From NCBI GenBank assembly GCA_001313085.1, contig BBFE01000020.1:1-58237 (forward strand): a DNA stretch of 58,237 nt, in the 5' to 3' direction. The DNA comes from Paenibacillus sp. JCM 18996 (GTDB lineage Bacteria; Bacillota; Bacilli; Paenibacillales; NBRC-103111). Both the position numbers and the translations under genes were made by a program. Below the pieces are notes generated by a model, which made no database searches, had not been told where the DNA came from, and saw only the letters and a list, made by a program, of their open reading frames with translations. Shown here piece by piece: positions 40,604 through 49,476 of this stretch (positions are counted from its first letter, which is position 1; each line of letters opens with the position of its first letter).

Positions 40604-41087
40604 TCAAGCCAGGTTCGCCAAAATAAGCTCGAGTTCGCCGACCGTAACCGGTTTGGCGTCCCTCACAAGCTCGTAACCGAGCTGGCCGCTCATTTCTATC
40701 GTGGCGCTTTTTTTTACATCCGAGAGAGAAGAAATGGCGTTTTCCCTTAACCTGGCTTCAAGCTGGTCCACCGACATCCGCAGCTTTCTCAGGTTCGCGG
40801 AGATGACCCGGCCATCCCGGATAACAGGCGTCGCTTTGCCCATAAACAGTTTTTTTCTATGAGGTTATATTTCAGAGATAAATACTGGACCGTAACAAGC
40901 AGGGCTATAAAAGCGCACAAGGTCACAAACGTTTCCCAGAACCCGTTCTCCGACACCGCATGTCCGATGACCGAGGCGATCGATAACAGCGTAATGATCT
41001 CCAGGCCGGTCATTTCCGACACCGTTTTTTTTGCCGGCTATCCTGAGCAAGATGAACCCGATAAATAAAATGAGTTAAGCTTCCCAT
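40604..41087 (-). CDS. DUF421 membrane protein (YetF/YdfS type)
   Basis: Membrane segments at the N-terminus (FIGFILLRIAGKK, then LEIITLLSIASVIGHAV) are followed by a soluble DUF421 domain with PVIRDGRVISANLRKLRMSV. Such proteins are short, spore-associated or general membrane proteins of unknown role. Indels lie in the T8 run near 41027-41033, the T7 run near 40851-40857 and near 40715. The ATG at 41087 needs one more indel to reach the main frame, so the start is uncertain. Total length is about 158 residues. Confidence 0.75.
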
Positions 41088-41237
41088 ACAAAATTCATTC
41101 CCGAAGTGTCCTTTCCGCGAAAATCCGTTAAGCCAAATCCTTTGTTAGCATACCCAAAAAACCGGAAAGTTTCTCCATCACAGCTTTTCTTGTGATATAA
41201 TCTTTGAAAACGCAATCATTCAATAGGGGGGCTCTCG

Positions 41238-42294
41238 ATGAATCTGTATGAAATTGCCGTTATTCCGGGTGACGGCATCGGTAAAGAAGTGGTCCCGTCT
41301 GCCCTGCGCGTATTGGAAGCGGCAGCGGAAATCCATGGCGGACTGTCTTTTCAATGGACGAATTTCCCATGGAACTGCGAGTATTATTTGCAGCACGGAC
41401 AGATGATGCACGAAGACGGCATAGAGACGCTGCGCAATTTTAACCATATTTTTTCTCGGCGCTGTAGGAATGCCCCAACTGGTGCCGGACCATGTCTCCT
41501 TGTGGGGCTCTTGATCAAAATCCGCCGGGAAATGAAGCAAGCGGTCAACCTAAGGCCGGCCAAATTGCTGCGCGGCCTGCAGTCTCCGCTGCGGGAGCCC
41601 GGAGATTTCGATTTCATTGTAGTACGCGAAAACTCAGAGGGGGAGTATTCTGAAATCGGCGGCCGTATCCACAGCGGTTCTGACCAGATGGCCATTCAGA
41701 ACGCGGTATTCACCCGAAAAGGGACGGAGCGTGCTATGCGCTATGCGTTCGAGCTGGCAAAGAACCGCCGCAATCACGTAACAAGCGCGACCAAATCAAA
41801 CGGCATCTCCCACAGCATGCTTTCTGGGACGACGTATTCAGAGAGATCAGGGCGGAATATCCGGAAGCCTCTTTCGCCAGCACCCATATCGATGCGTTGG
41901 CGGCTTTCTTCGTGATGAGACCGCACATCTTCGATGTTATCGTCGCCTCTAACCTGTTCGGAGATATATTAACCGATCTGGGCGGCGCGATCATGGGCAG
42001 CATCGGGATCGCCCCCGCCGCCAATCTGAACGTCGAGCGGGAGTACCCTTCCATGTTCGAGCCTGTGCATGGATCCGCTCCAGACATCGCAGGACAAGGA
42101 ATTGCCAATCCAATCGGCAGATCTGGACCGGCAAAATGATGCTCGACTTCATGGGATACCATGACATCGGGCAGCTTATTCTGGATGCGATAGAAGATAC
42201 GCTCTCCAAGGGCGTAAAGACGCCGGATCTTGGAGGCAGCGCGACGACGCAGGAAGTGACCGATTCGATTCTCGATCATTTACGCAGACGGTAG
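41238..42294 (+). CDS. tartrate dehydrogenase / decarboxylase (TtuC/YcsA type)
   Basis: A member of the isopropylmalate/isocitrate dehydrogenase family. The N-terminus is IAVIPGDGIGKEVVP, the substrate region VNLRPAKLL, then VVRENSEGEYSEIGGR, SNLFGDILTDLGGAI and HGSAPDIAGQGIANPIG. The YcsA-type WGLLIKIRREMKQAVNLRPA separates it from leuB. Indels lie near 41455, 41500, 41770, 41812 and 42120. The start at 41238 follows AGGGGGG. The substrate could be tartrate or malate. Confidence 0.87.
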
Positions 42295-42734
42295 CAGCTC
42301 TGACAGAGTTTGGGGAAAAAAAGGCGAGAGCGCGGACATGCTGTATAAAAGGTGCTTGACGATTGCGATCAGCTGCCCCGTGGCCAAGTTGAAGAGGGTG
42401 CAGGTTGGGGCCTATTGCGCTGTCCGGCATGGATAGCGGATTTTCGGGGCGTTATTATTAATTTCCAAGCAAGGTTCAAAAGAATTACGGACTTACGCGG
42501 CCTTATTTGAGCGAACAAGGCGGGATAAACGAAAACTAAACCATATAAAGCCTCCAAAGGGCGTTACATGGTTTAGTTGTATTGGGTCAGGCGGCATAAC
42601 GCCCTCGAAATCCGCTATCGCCCGACAAATCGGTGTGCTGTTATTAGTCGAAACTGCTCAGAGCCGGCAGAGCCCGAGGGTTGCAAGAAGTACGTTCGAC
42701 GCTGTTATTCAGCTCAGCAACGCTCACCGCAAGC
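42295..42734. other. intergenic region with an 11-base inverted repeat
   Basis: AACTAAACCAT (42534-42544) and ATGGTTTAGTT (42568-42578) enclose 23 bases with an inner GCC / GGC stem. On the minus strand T4 follows, so it may end the isomerase transcript from 42735, but the gap is long. A second weak stem (GCCTT / AAGGC) lies at 42500-42521. No gene is seen in the rest. Confidence 0.45.
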
Positions 42735-43502
42735 CTACGCTTCAATGCCCATTTGGCGAAGGTTGTTAAAGCTGGTCCGCAGACAGTGAAAAGGATTGCC
42801 CCCATAGCACTGGTCCTGCTCTACAGGCGCCCATTCCACGCCAATCTCTCTGCATGCGTCCAGAATGCGCGGGAAGTTCATATTCCCTTCCCCACTTCCG
42901 CAAAACGCTGCTCCCTGCCGGTCGTCACAGCCATATCTTTCAGATGGACCACTTTCATGCGGCCGTCCACTTTGCGGATCCACTCTGCCGGGTCTCCGCC
43001 GCCCGCTTGAATCCAGAACACATCGATTTCAAAATCAAAAGTGTCCGGATCGGATTGTTCGATGAGGATATCGAGGCCGGTTGTTCCGTCAAATTTGGCG
43101 AGTTCGAAATTGTGGTTATGGTAAATGAACTTTAATCCCGCTTCGCTCAGGCTGCGGCCGATTTCAGATGCTTTTTTGGCAAAGGCCGCATACCCGTCGC
43201 CGGAAGACCGGTATTCTTCAGGCATTCCGCCTAAACCCACATATTTGCAGCCCCAGTGATGGTGCTTTTCAATGACCTCATCCAGCTTTTCCGTCAAATC
43301 CCCGTATCCAACGTGGGTCGCGCAAATGGCCAAACCTTCCCGGTCCGTCAACTCCTTGAGCGCTTTGGCGTCGATCGGCCCTAGACCGGAGACCTGCACC
43401 GCATTATAACCGATTTCCTTCACTTTTTTTTAAAGCGTTTGCTATCTCTTCGGGAGTTTTCAGAAAATCTCTCAGTGTGTACAGCTGCGCGGCGAGTTTC
43501 AT
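42735..43502 (-). CDS. sugar phosphate isomerase/epimerase (TIM barrel)
   Basis: A xylose-isomerase-like TIM-barrel protein of about 255 residues. The start MKLAAQLYTLRDFLKTPEE is typical, followed by GYNAVQVSGLG, FIYHNHNFEL (metal His), FEIDVFWIQAGG and VVHLKDM. Indels lie in the T8 run near 43425-43431 and near 42895. The start at 43502 follows GGAGGATTGAACCT. A strong inverted repeat lies 46-94 bases upstream. The exact substrate is unknown; relatives act on inositol or keto-sugars. Confidence 0.88.
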
Positions 43503-43547
43503 AGGTTCAATCCTCCGAATCATTATGTAATTAATAATATCCATAAA

Positions 43548-43596
43548 AAAATGAATGCGATTACAAATTAAGTATAATTGGAATCGCATTCATTTT
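43548..43596 (-). promoter_or_regulatory. 15-base perfect inverted repeat upstream of the isomerase gene
   Basis: AAAATGAATGCGATT (43548-43562) and AATCGCATTCATTTT (43582-43596) with a 19-base spacer. On the minus strand T7 follows the second arm. It could be an operator for a sugar regulator or a terminator of an upstream transcript. The spacer holds ATTATA/TATAAT. Confidence 0.5.
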
Positions 43597-43602
43597 ACAA
43601 GC

Positions 43603-43870
43603 GATCCGCCCCAAAAAACGCCGTACATCATTATTGCTCACCTGCTGTGTGAAGGGGCAAGCTGACCGTAAAAGCAGCGTGGACTTGACCAGGCCTTGGA
43701 AGCCGAGCAGAACTTTGCTGAGCAGAATTGTAGTGTGGTCTCCACTGGATGCGAAAGTTTACTCTAAATATACCATATTAACCACGCCTGGTGACGGTTT
43801 TCTTTACCCCGCAAAGAGAAGTAAATGATTGGAAGCTTACTGAAGAAGTGCTCAGCGGGGAACTAAAGAA
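43603..43870. other. intergenic stretch, no supported gene
   Basis: A plus-strand frame of 64 codons (43634-43828) exists, but it lacks a clear ribosome site and any family motif. I see nothing else here. Confidence 0.4.
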
Positions 43871-43874
43871 AGAA

Positions 43875-43906
43875 CAAAGGGGGGCCCCTGAAGGCCCCTC
43901 CCTTTG
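43875..43906 (-). terminator. terminator of the KGG stress protein gene
   Basis: A GC-rich stem, AAAGGGAGGGGCC with GGCCCC..CCTTT, lies about 40 bases after the stop. No long T run follows. Confidence 0.6.
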
Positions 43907-43945
43907 TGCACCTGTCCGGATATGAGTATTAGCCAATTATTGGTA

Positions 43946-44458
43946 TCAGTTGTTGCGAGCGCGTGCTTCTCCGCCTTTGCGGCCGGCTTCTTCACGGCTC
44001 ATTTTGCCGTCACCGCCGTCGGAGTTTCCGCGTGCCTCTCCGCCTTTGCGCCCGATTTCCTCATAGAAATCTTTATCGTGCGATTCGGAGGTAGCTTCTC
44101 CGCCTTTACGCCCGATTTCCTGATAGAATTCTTTGTCGTGCGATTCGGAGGTAGCTTCTCCGCCTTTACGCCCGATTTCCTGATAAAATTCTTTGTCGTG
44201 CGATTCAGCCGTAGCTTCTCCGCCTTTGCGGCCGATTTCCTCGTAAAACTCTTTGCCGTGTGATTCAGAAGTAGCCTCTCCGCCTTTGCGGCCGATTTCC
44301 TGGTAGAATTCTTTGTCATGCGATTCAGCGGTAGCTTCTCCGCCTTTGCGCCCGATTTCCTGGAAGAACTCTTTGTCCTGGCTGCGGGAAACGGCTTCTC
44401 CACCTTTGCGACCTGCTTCTTCACGACTCATTTTACCATTATTTTCGTTACGTGCCAT
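43946..44458 (-). CDS. KGG-repeat general stress protein (GsiB/Con-10 type)
   Basis: A hydrophilic, desiccation-type protein of 170 residues, intact. It is built from seven KGG (stress-induced) units of about 20 residues such as KEFYQEIGRKGGEATSESHD, between two end caps SREEAGRKGGEA. The DNA repeat is 60 bases long and strongly conserved. B. subtilis GsiB has the same layout and is sigma-B dependent; a GGGTAC box lies upstream here, but the match is weak. It is free of A/T runs and also of indels. Confidence 0.9.
   Translation of the reverse strand: MARNENNGKMSREEAGRKGGEAVSRSQDKEFFQEIGRKGGEATAESHDKEFYQEIGRKGGEATSESHGKEFYEEIGRKGGEATAESHDKEFYQEIGRKGGEATSESHDKEFYQEIGRKGGEATSESHDKDFYEEIGRKGGEARGNSDGGDGKMSREEAGRKGGEARARNN
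44041..44400 (-). repeat. 60-base tandem repeat in the KGG stress protein gene
   Basis: Six near-identical 60-base units, each coding for one 20-residue KGG motif. Copy differences are mostly at third positions, which suggests selection on the protein. Confidence 0.9.
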
Positions 44459-44572
44459 TCTAAATCACTCCTTCTGTTTTAGTTGGTCTGGTTGACCGTA
44501 CTCTTCTTTAACCTGTACCCCCCTCTATGAAACAAGCACAGTTATTCTTGCATCAAGCATAGGAGCCTGTAA

Positions 44573-44605
44573 AATAAAAAAAACACAAACATATGTCTGT
44601 GTTTT
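44573..44605 (-). terminator. hairpin with T run
   Basis: AACACAGACATATGTTTGTGTT (minus strand, one G-T pair), followed by T8. It lies between the stress protein gene and the YdjM-like remnant, but no complete minus-strand gene ends near it. Confidence 0.6.
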
Positions 44606-44634
44606 GATCCCGTCCAATTCTAATCGTCGGTATT

Positions 44635-44880
44635 ATGAAAGGCACGACAAATCTCGCAATAGGCACCGCTAATGGCGTTGCGGCCGCTGTTTATTATCCT
44701 TTTTCATTCAAAAAAAATGCCGCCTTGTACCTCACGATTTCCGCTTTTTTCCGCCTTGAGCGCCGACCTTGACGGCCCAAGCATGCTCAGCAGTAAACTG
44801 GGTAAAGCTTCCAATCTGCTTCGGGAGCTTGTCCTGTGGGCGGGTGTCCTGCTTGCCGCTTGTCTTGGCTATACTTTGTA
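44635..44880 (+). pseudogene. YdjM-like (DUF457) membrane protein, truncated
   Basis: Two frames give MKGTTNLAIGTANGVAAAVY, then FSFKKNAALYLTISAFF, then SALSADLDGPSMLSSKLGKA, which is the start of a YdjM-type metal-dependent hydrolase/membrane protein. The frame ends at 44878-44880. Weak similarity (YPTISIAA) continues about 20 bases more in another frame, then is lost, whereas family members have a long second half. So the gene is probably cut short by a deletion or misassembly, beyond a simple run error at 44708-44716. Confidence 0.45.
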
Positions 44881-44998
44881 AAACCAGGCTATCTACCCTA
44901 CGATTTCCATTGCTGCGTGCTGTGGAGAGCGATCGTATGGGGGCTCGAGAAGCAGCTGCAACAACCTGTTATCAAGCCTTCAGTTATCCCGCTTCGCG

Positions 44999-45256
44999 TT
45001 ATTTATATTTACGCCAGTCGAGGCTGCTGTTGTCAAGCAAATGCTCAAAATTATTGTCCAGCCGTTTGCGCTCGGCTTTGAAGGCTTCAGCCGCCTGCTG
45101 TCTGCTTTCTTCCTTCCTCTTTTCTTCCTCGGCTTTCATGCGGTCCGCCTGCGCCTTGAGCTTGTCGACAATGTCGGGATTCAACAAATCCTTCAGGGTG
45201 GCGGGCTTGTCTTGAGGGGCGGGAGCCGAAGCTGAGGGCTTTCTTTTCTTCGCCAT
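44999..45256 (-). CDS. YqkE-type DUF3886 protein
   Basis: 85 residues, intact. It begins MAKKRKPSASAPAPQDKPAT, continues LKDLLNPDIVDKLKAQA and a long charged helix (AEEEKRKEESRQQAAEAFK), and ends SSLDWRKYK, as in B. subtilis YqkE. Probably soluble with a coiled-coil helix. Function unknown. The start at 45256 has AGGTGA upstream. It is divergent from fabH. Confidence 0.85.
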   Translation of the reverse strand: MAKKRKPSASAPAPQDKPATLKDLLNPDIVDKLKAQADRMKAEEEKRKEESRQQAAEAFKAERKRLDNNFEHLLDNSSLDWRKYK

Positions 45257-45407
45257 ACATATCACCTCTTTTTTTAGAAAACTATTATAGCAGTTTACTC
45301 TGATATATTGTGCGAAAAAAAGAAAATTTGGGATAAGAAACTAAGGATATATACAAAATAAATATCGCATGCCTATTGATTTATGACTTGATTTGGTTTA
45401 CATTTTT

Positions 45408-45435
45408 TTAGTACCAGATACTAATATCTAGTACC
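45408..45435 (+). promoter_or_regulatory. FapR-type operator at the fabH promoter
   Basis: TTAGTACCAGATACTAAT (45408-45425) matches the known FapR consensus, and a further half site CTAGTACC lies at 45428-45435. TTTACA (45397-45402) and TACTAA about 16 bases on could be -35 and -10, so the operator would cover the -10. This predicts control by malonyl-CoA through FapR. Confidence 0.75.
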
Positions 45436-45456
45436 AAAAAAAGCGAGGTGATCGTA

Positions 45457-46431
45457 GTGCCTGTCTCTTACTCCCGTATGACCGCAATTGGAAGCTACGT
45501 TCCGGAACGGATTTTGACCAACAAAGACCTCGAAGCCATGGTGGACACTTCGGACGAATGGATTGTCCAGCGGACAGGAATCAGGGAAAGGCGAATCAGT
45601 ACGGCCGAGCAGTTCACAAGCCACTTATGTATAGAAGCGGTCCGCAATATGGCCGATCGGTGGGGAACACCGCTGGACGACGTGGAAATGATCATCGTAT
45701 CGACTTCCACCCCCGACTACACTTTCCCGAATACCGCGAGCAGGGTTCAAGCGCACCTGGGCATTCCTTCTGCCGGCACAATGGATCTTTCCGCAGCATG
45801 CGCCGGCTTCGTCTACGGACTGCATATCGCCAACGGCTTGATCACCTCAGGGCTGCACCGTAAAGTTCTGGTGATCGGAGCCGATACGCTTTCCAAAATC
45901 ACCGACTACACCGACCGCACCACCTGCATCTTGTTCGGAGACGCGGCCGGAGCGGTTATGGTGGAAAGAGACGACAGCGGAGGGGCTTTCCTGGCGCACC
46001 ACTTCGAAACGGATGGCACCGGCGGCCGGCTGCTGTACAGAAACGGCTTGTCCGCCGAATGGGACGAGAAGAAGGACTCGGCATTCATCGTGCAGAACGG
46101 CAGGGAGGTTTACCGTTTTGCCGTCCAGTCCGTTCCGTCGGGTATCCGCAAGCTGCTTGAAGCTGCAGGTGACGACCCTCACTCCATCGACTGGTTTATT
46201 CCTCACAGCGCCAATATGAGAATCATCGATTCCCTCTGCGAAAAAAACGGGCATAACTCCGGAGCGCACCTTGAGCAGTCTGGAATTCAACGGAAACACT
46301 TCCGCCGCCTCCATCCCGCTCGCACTGGACCAGGCCGTGAGGGAAGGCACTGTGAAAGCCGGCGACCGCCTGCTGGTGTACGGTTTCGGCGGAGGATTGA
46401 CGCATGGGGCGTTATCGCCCGGTGGGGTTGA
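45457..46431 (+). CDS. fabH: beta-ketoacyl-ACP synthase III
   Basis: Starts fatty acid synthesis by condensing acyl-CoA with malonyl-ACP. The catalytic Cys is in [13 protein letters not shown], the His in [10 protein letters not shown], the Asn in [12 protein letters not shown], and the C-terminus has YGFGGGLT. Indels lie in the A6 run near 46241 and near 46408 (one missing G), so the true end is HGGVIARWG with stop at 46431. The start is GTG at 45457, six bases after GAGGTG. It follows a FapR-type operator. Confidence 0.94.
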   Translation: MPVSYSRMTAIGSYVPERILTNKDLEAMVDTSDEWIVQRTGIRERRISTAEQFTSHLCIEAVRNMADRWGTPLDDVEMIIVSTSTPDYTFPNTASRVQAHLGIPSAGTMDLSAACAGFVYGLHIANGLITSGLHRKVLVIGADTLSKITDYTDRTTCILFGDAAGAVMVERDDSGGAFLAHHFETDGTGGRLLYRNGLSAEWDEKKDSAFIVQNGREVYRFAVQSVPSGIRKLLEAAGDDPHSIDWFIPHSANMRIIDSLCEKNGHNSGAHLEQSGIQRKHFRRLHPARTGPGREGRHCESRRPPAGVRFRRRIDAWGVIARWG

Positions 46432-46518
46432 CGGCTCTCCCGCAATACGCGGCGATGCTTGGTTTGCAGCCTGCAGCGTTTCAACCAGGCCCCAGCGAGG
46501 CGGGGTTTATGGCGGCTT

Positions 46519-46897
46519 TCAGCTCCCCGGGGCAGTGACGGATTCACGGTAAGCCCATTCGTGGCCTGCTTCAAGCCCTTTGGTGTAGCTTCATTAAAGC
46601 CTTTGCCGTAGCCCCAATCGTACCCTTTATTGTACTGCTTTGCCAATCTGCGGCGGTCTAGGTGGGAGCGGTCTCTGAGGGAGCTGTGTCTGCCGGCCGC
46701 TTTGGCTTTACGCGTTTTACGCGCGCCGGCTCCACGGCTCCTACCGCACTGGCTTCACGGGCTGCACGCCCGCTGCCGCCGGCCTTTGTTTTCGCCCGGG
46801 TTTTATCCGGCTTTGCCCCGGGCTTCGGCAATAGTTTACGGCTTCGTGCCTTGGTCCCGGCTTTTATAGATGTGGCCGGTTTCTGGGTTTTGCTCAT
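46519..46897 (-). CDS. leader-only basic protein with Gly-aromatic repeats
   Basis: About 125 residues after correcting indels near 46665 and 46590. The first 80 are rich in Lys, Arg, Ala and Pro (for example [20 protein letters not shown]). The rest is [20 protein letters not shown] then [17 protein letters not shown], a repeat of Gly-Tyr/Trp/Phe steps. The same kind of leader starts the glycosyltransferases upstream, but here no enzyme domain follows. The start at 46897 has AGGAGG 8 bases upstream, and the stop is the TGA at 46519. It is the last gene of the operon. Function unknown. Confidence 0.65.
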
Positions 46898-47543
46898 GAG
46901 TGAAACCTCCTATGGAATAGACCTGGAGTTCGCCCTGCACAGCGATTCGGGGGTTGATCCACGGCGGAGCGGGCACACCCCTTCTCCTCTTCTTTATCCT
47001 TAATCCCATAATTTGAAGGGTTAGTACCTTTTGATACCGGCCTATGACTTCCAAATGGTCTGCGAACTGCCTCGAAAGAGGCCTGCTGGCTTCCAAGGAG
47101 TCCGCCATGCTTTCGAGCATTCTCGTCAAAGCCCGCTGGCTGCGGGCCAAGGATCGAAGCAGATCGAGCTTCACTATGTCCTGCTGGTCATGGACACTCA
47201 TCCTTTTGGGCCTCCGCCCATCGGGAAAAAAACTCGCCCATCCCGCCTCCAATCTCTTTTGAACCGCCGTCCGCATCGGACAGAAGGGCGTGAAGGCTTT
47301 TGACCAACGCGTTCTCCATTCTTGTCAGGCTTTCGATCTCTTCAATTAAAGACTCGTGGACAGCAAGAGTCTCTTTCACATGAGCTTCGTTGTTCTCATA
47401 TACGGAGGGCGAAAGATGATTGCATATCCACTGCGCCGACTTTTCCGCTTCTTTTGCCTTTGCCTCAAGCACATCGGCGATATATTCCTGCATTTTTTTG
47501 CCGTCGCCTTCATCATTTCCATAAACGCCTCTGACCTCTTCAT
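46836..47543 (-). CDS. coiled-coil protein, unknown function
   Basis: A helical protein of up to about 235 residues, from MKRSEAFMEMMKATAKKMQE, through VHESLIEEIESLTRMENALV and LLRSLARSQRALTRMLESMA, to a basic GLRIKKRRRGVPAPPWINPR. Indels lie in the A7 run near 47489-47495 and the A7 run near 47225-47231. The start at 47543 follows AGGAGG. The open frame overlaps the next gene by 62 bases, so the true stop may be earlier through another indel. It resembles its neighbour at 47564 in length and Glu/Leu composition. I do not recognise a domain. Confidence 0.6.
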
Positions 47544-47563
47544 GCGGTTCCTCCTGACCACGG

Positions 47564-47854
47564 TTATTCCTCTCCTTCGTCTTCCTTTAATTCCTTCACT
47601 ATGAGGGCCAGGTTATCCGCCAATGCCTCTTCGAGACCCGCCAGCCCGTTTAAATAAGTCGTTACACTCCTGTTCAAGTCCATCGCGTGCTCAATCAAGC
47701 TCTCCAGATCGCCAAAGGAAGGGTCGACGGCGGGAAGATGCCCGATCATGGATGACATTTGCTTCACCACTCGCCGCTCCGTTTCAAATATATCAGCCAA
47801 CCGGTGCTTGGATCTCGCCATATGATGGATAATCCTTGTCATGTTTTCCTGCAT
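47564..47854 (-). CDS. small coiled-coil protein, unknown function
   Basis: 96 residues, intact, start at 47854 after GGAGGTCAGGCC. It is almost fully helical with heptad spacing (RLADIFETERRVVKQMSSMI, then DLNRSVTTYLNGLAGLEEAL) and ends in an acidic DEGEE tail. It sits inside the glycan operon, 20 bases before the next gene. Similar small proteins occur near Paenibacillus surface-glycan genes. A scaffold or regulator role is only a guess. Confidence 0.7.
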   Translation of the reverse strand: MQENMTRIIHHMARSKHRLADIFETERRVVKQMSSMIGHLPAVDPSFGDLESLIEHAMDLNRSVTTYLNGLAGLEEALADNLALIVKELKEDEGEE

Positions 47855-47955
47855 GGCCTGACCTCCGTTATAAATACTGGTTTCTTCTCAGCATATGCAG
47901 TCCTGCGCTGCTTGGATTCGCCGGAGCAGGCCCTGCCTGCGTAATTTCTCCCGTC

Positions 47956-49443
47956 CTATAAATTATCCGATCGAAGCTGTACTGGTGACAGAATCGGCAG
48001 CCCGGGAGGAAACGCCGACAGCTCTTCCCAGGAAATTCCTGTCCGGCGCCAATGCTGCATTTGCCAGTCCGCTATGCTTTTCTCCGTGTGGAATCTGCGC
48101 ACTTTTCCCCGGTCAATTTGATAAACTCCGCCGTCGGGAGCCTGAACCAGCACTCCATTCGCAATACTTTCGCGCCCCGTGGATTGAATGCTGGATTGAG
48201 CCGTGGATGGAGCCGAATATTGCGAGGCAGTGTGCAGTTCAGCACAGGCGGCGGCCAGATCGACGTGTTCGTCCACAGGCCAGCTCCACAGGTCGATCTG
48301 TGAAACGCGGATCACCGGCAGAGCTTCCGGCCAAGCCTCGGAGACGATGGGGTGCCTAACCCCATGCTTCAGCCAATAGACAGCGGGTCCTGGTCCTTTC
48401 ACCAAAGCGAAGGCAGGATAGAACTGTCCCATACCGCGTTCCTGTAAGCTAATACCTGTGGACTGGTAGACGTCCTCCGTCTCCTTCAGCAGCCTGCCGA
48501 TATCTCCCCATTTATTGGTATAAAAGCGTTGATTGTGTGCGTAAACCTCTTTAAACTCGGCCTTGCCGAGGCTTTTCATGGAGGCGCTGCCCACGTGATG
48601 GATGAAGGTATCGCCCGCGATGGCAAGGCGGTACCCGAGCAGTCTAACCCTCAGGCAAAATCCTCATCCTCGCAGTTTCCAAGCTTGAAGCCTTCATCCA
48701 TGTATCCCAGCTTGCGGAAAAGCTCCCTTTTCAGAAGCAGGCAAAATCCGACAATCCGCGAAGTCTCCACCCACTTGCCCGGATCGGAACGGTTAAAGCC
48801 TTTGGCGAATTTATGCATCTCCGTTAAAGTGCGGTACGACGTGTCCAGCTTTTGAATCCCGCTGATATAGTTGGTCATCGGCCCTGCAAGGCCATTGCTG
48901 TCCGAGCTGTGGAGGCAGGCAAGAAGATTGCGCAGCCACCCTCTGGTTACGACCGTATCGTTATTAAGCAGCAAAAGAGTTCGTCCGCGCGCCATTCTAA
49001 GTCCTTGATTGATGCCCCCGGCAAATCCCAAATTTACCGGAGACAGCCATATTCGCAGCTTTCCCGCCATCGATTTCAAATAAGGGACGGTACCGTCATT
49101 AGATCCGTTATCCACGACAATAATTTCGTGAGGCTCCGGAGTATATCGCCGGATGCTGTCAATGCACTGCTGCAGCAGCCTCCGCTGGTTATAGGTTGGA
49201 ATGATGATGCTCGTTCCCTCGACAGGTTCGCTGAAAATCCGCTTCCCCGCGCTCCATCCGCTGGAATAGCCATCCGCCCGGCCCCAAAGAAATCCGTCAC
49301 GCCTGCCGCGCATGTAAGCCGCCGATGCGCCGGAGCTCTTCTTCACGGCCAGCTTCCTCAGCTTCCTTTTGCCTGCTTTGCCTGCCTGTGCGGCTTTTTT
49401 GTAAAACCGGCAGCAGGGCGGATCCTGTCAGTGGCTTCCTCAT
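47956..49443 (-). CDS. GT2-type glycosyltransferase with basic leader and repeat tail
   Basis: Three parts, about 495 residues. First, a leader of Lys/Arg (AGKAGKRKLRKLAVKKSS) and the Gly-aromatic repeat GRRDGFLWGRADGYSSGW. Second, a GT-A fold: TSIIIPTYNQRRLLQQCID, VVDNGSNDGT, LLLLNNDT (DxD-like), CEDEDF. Third, a tail of about 210 residues with two similar motifs, VYWLKHGVRHPI and VYQIDRGKVRRF. Indels lie in the run near 49398 and near 48657 (missing T). The start at 49443 follows AAAGGAG. The donor sugar is not predictable; rhamnose is plausible from the neighbours. Confidence 0.88.
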
Positions 49444-49476
49444 GGACGTGCTCCTTTCTTTCTCCAAACTGTGCAA

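Noticed and set aside
43634..43828. A 64-codon plus-strand frame
   Set aside because: No ribosome site, no family motif and composition like the flanks.
44041..44400. Regular 60-base repeats could suggest a CRISPR array
   Set aside because: The units are continuous coding sequence for KGG motifs with no unique spacers. The same holds for the repeats at 57993-58237.
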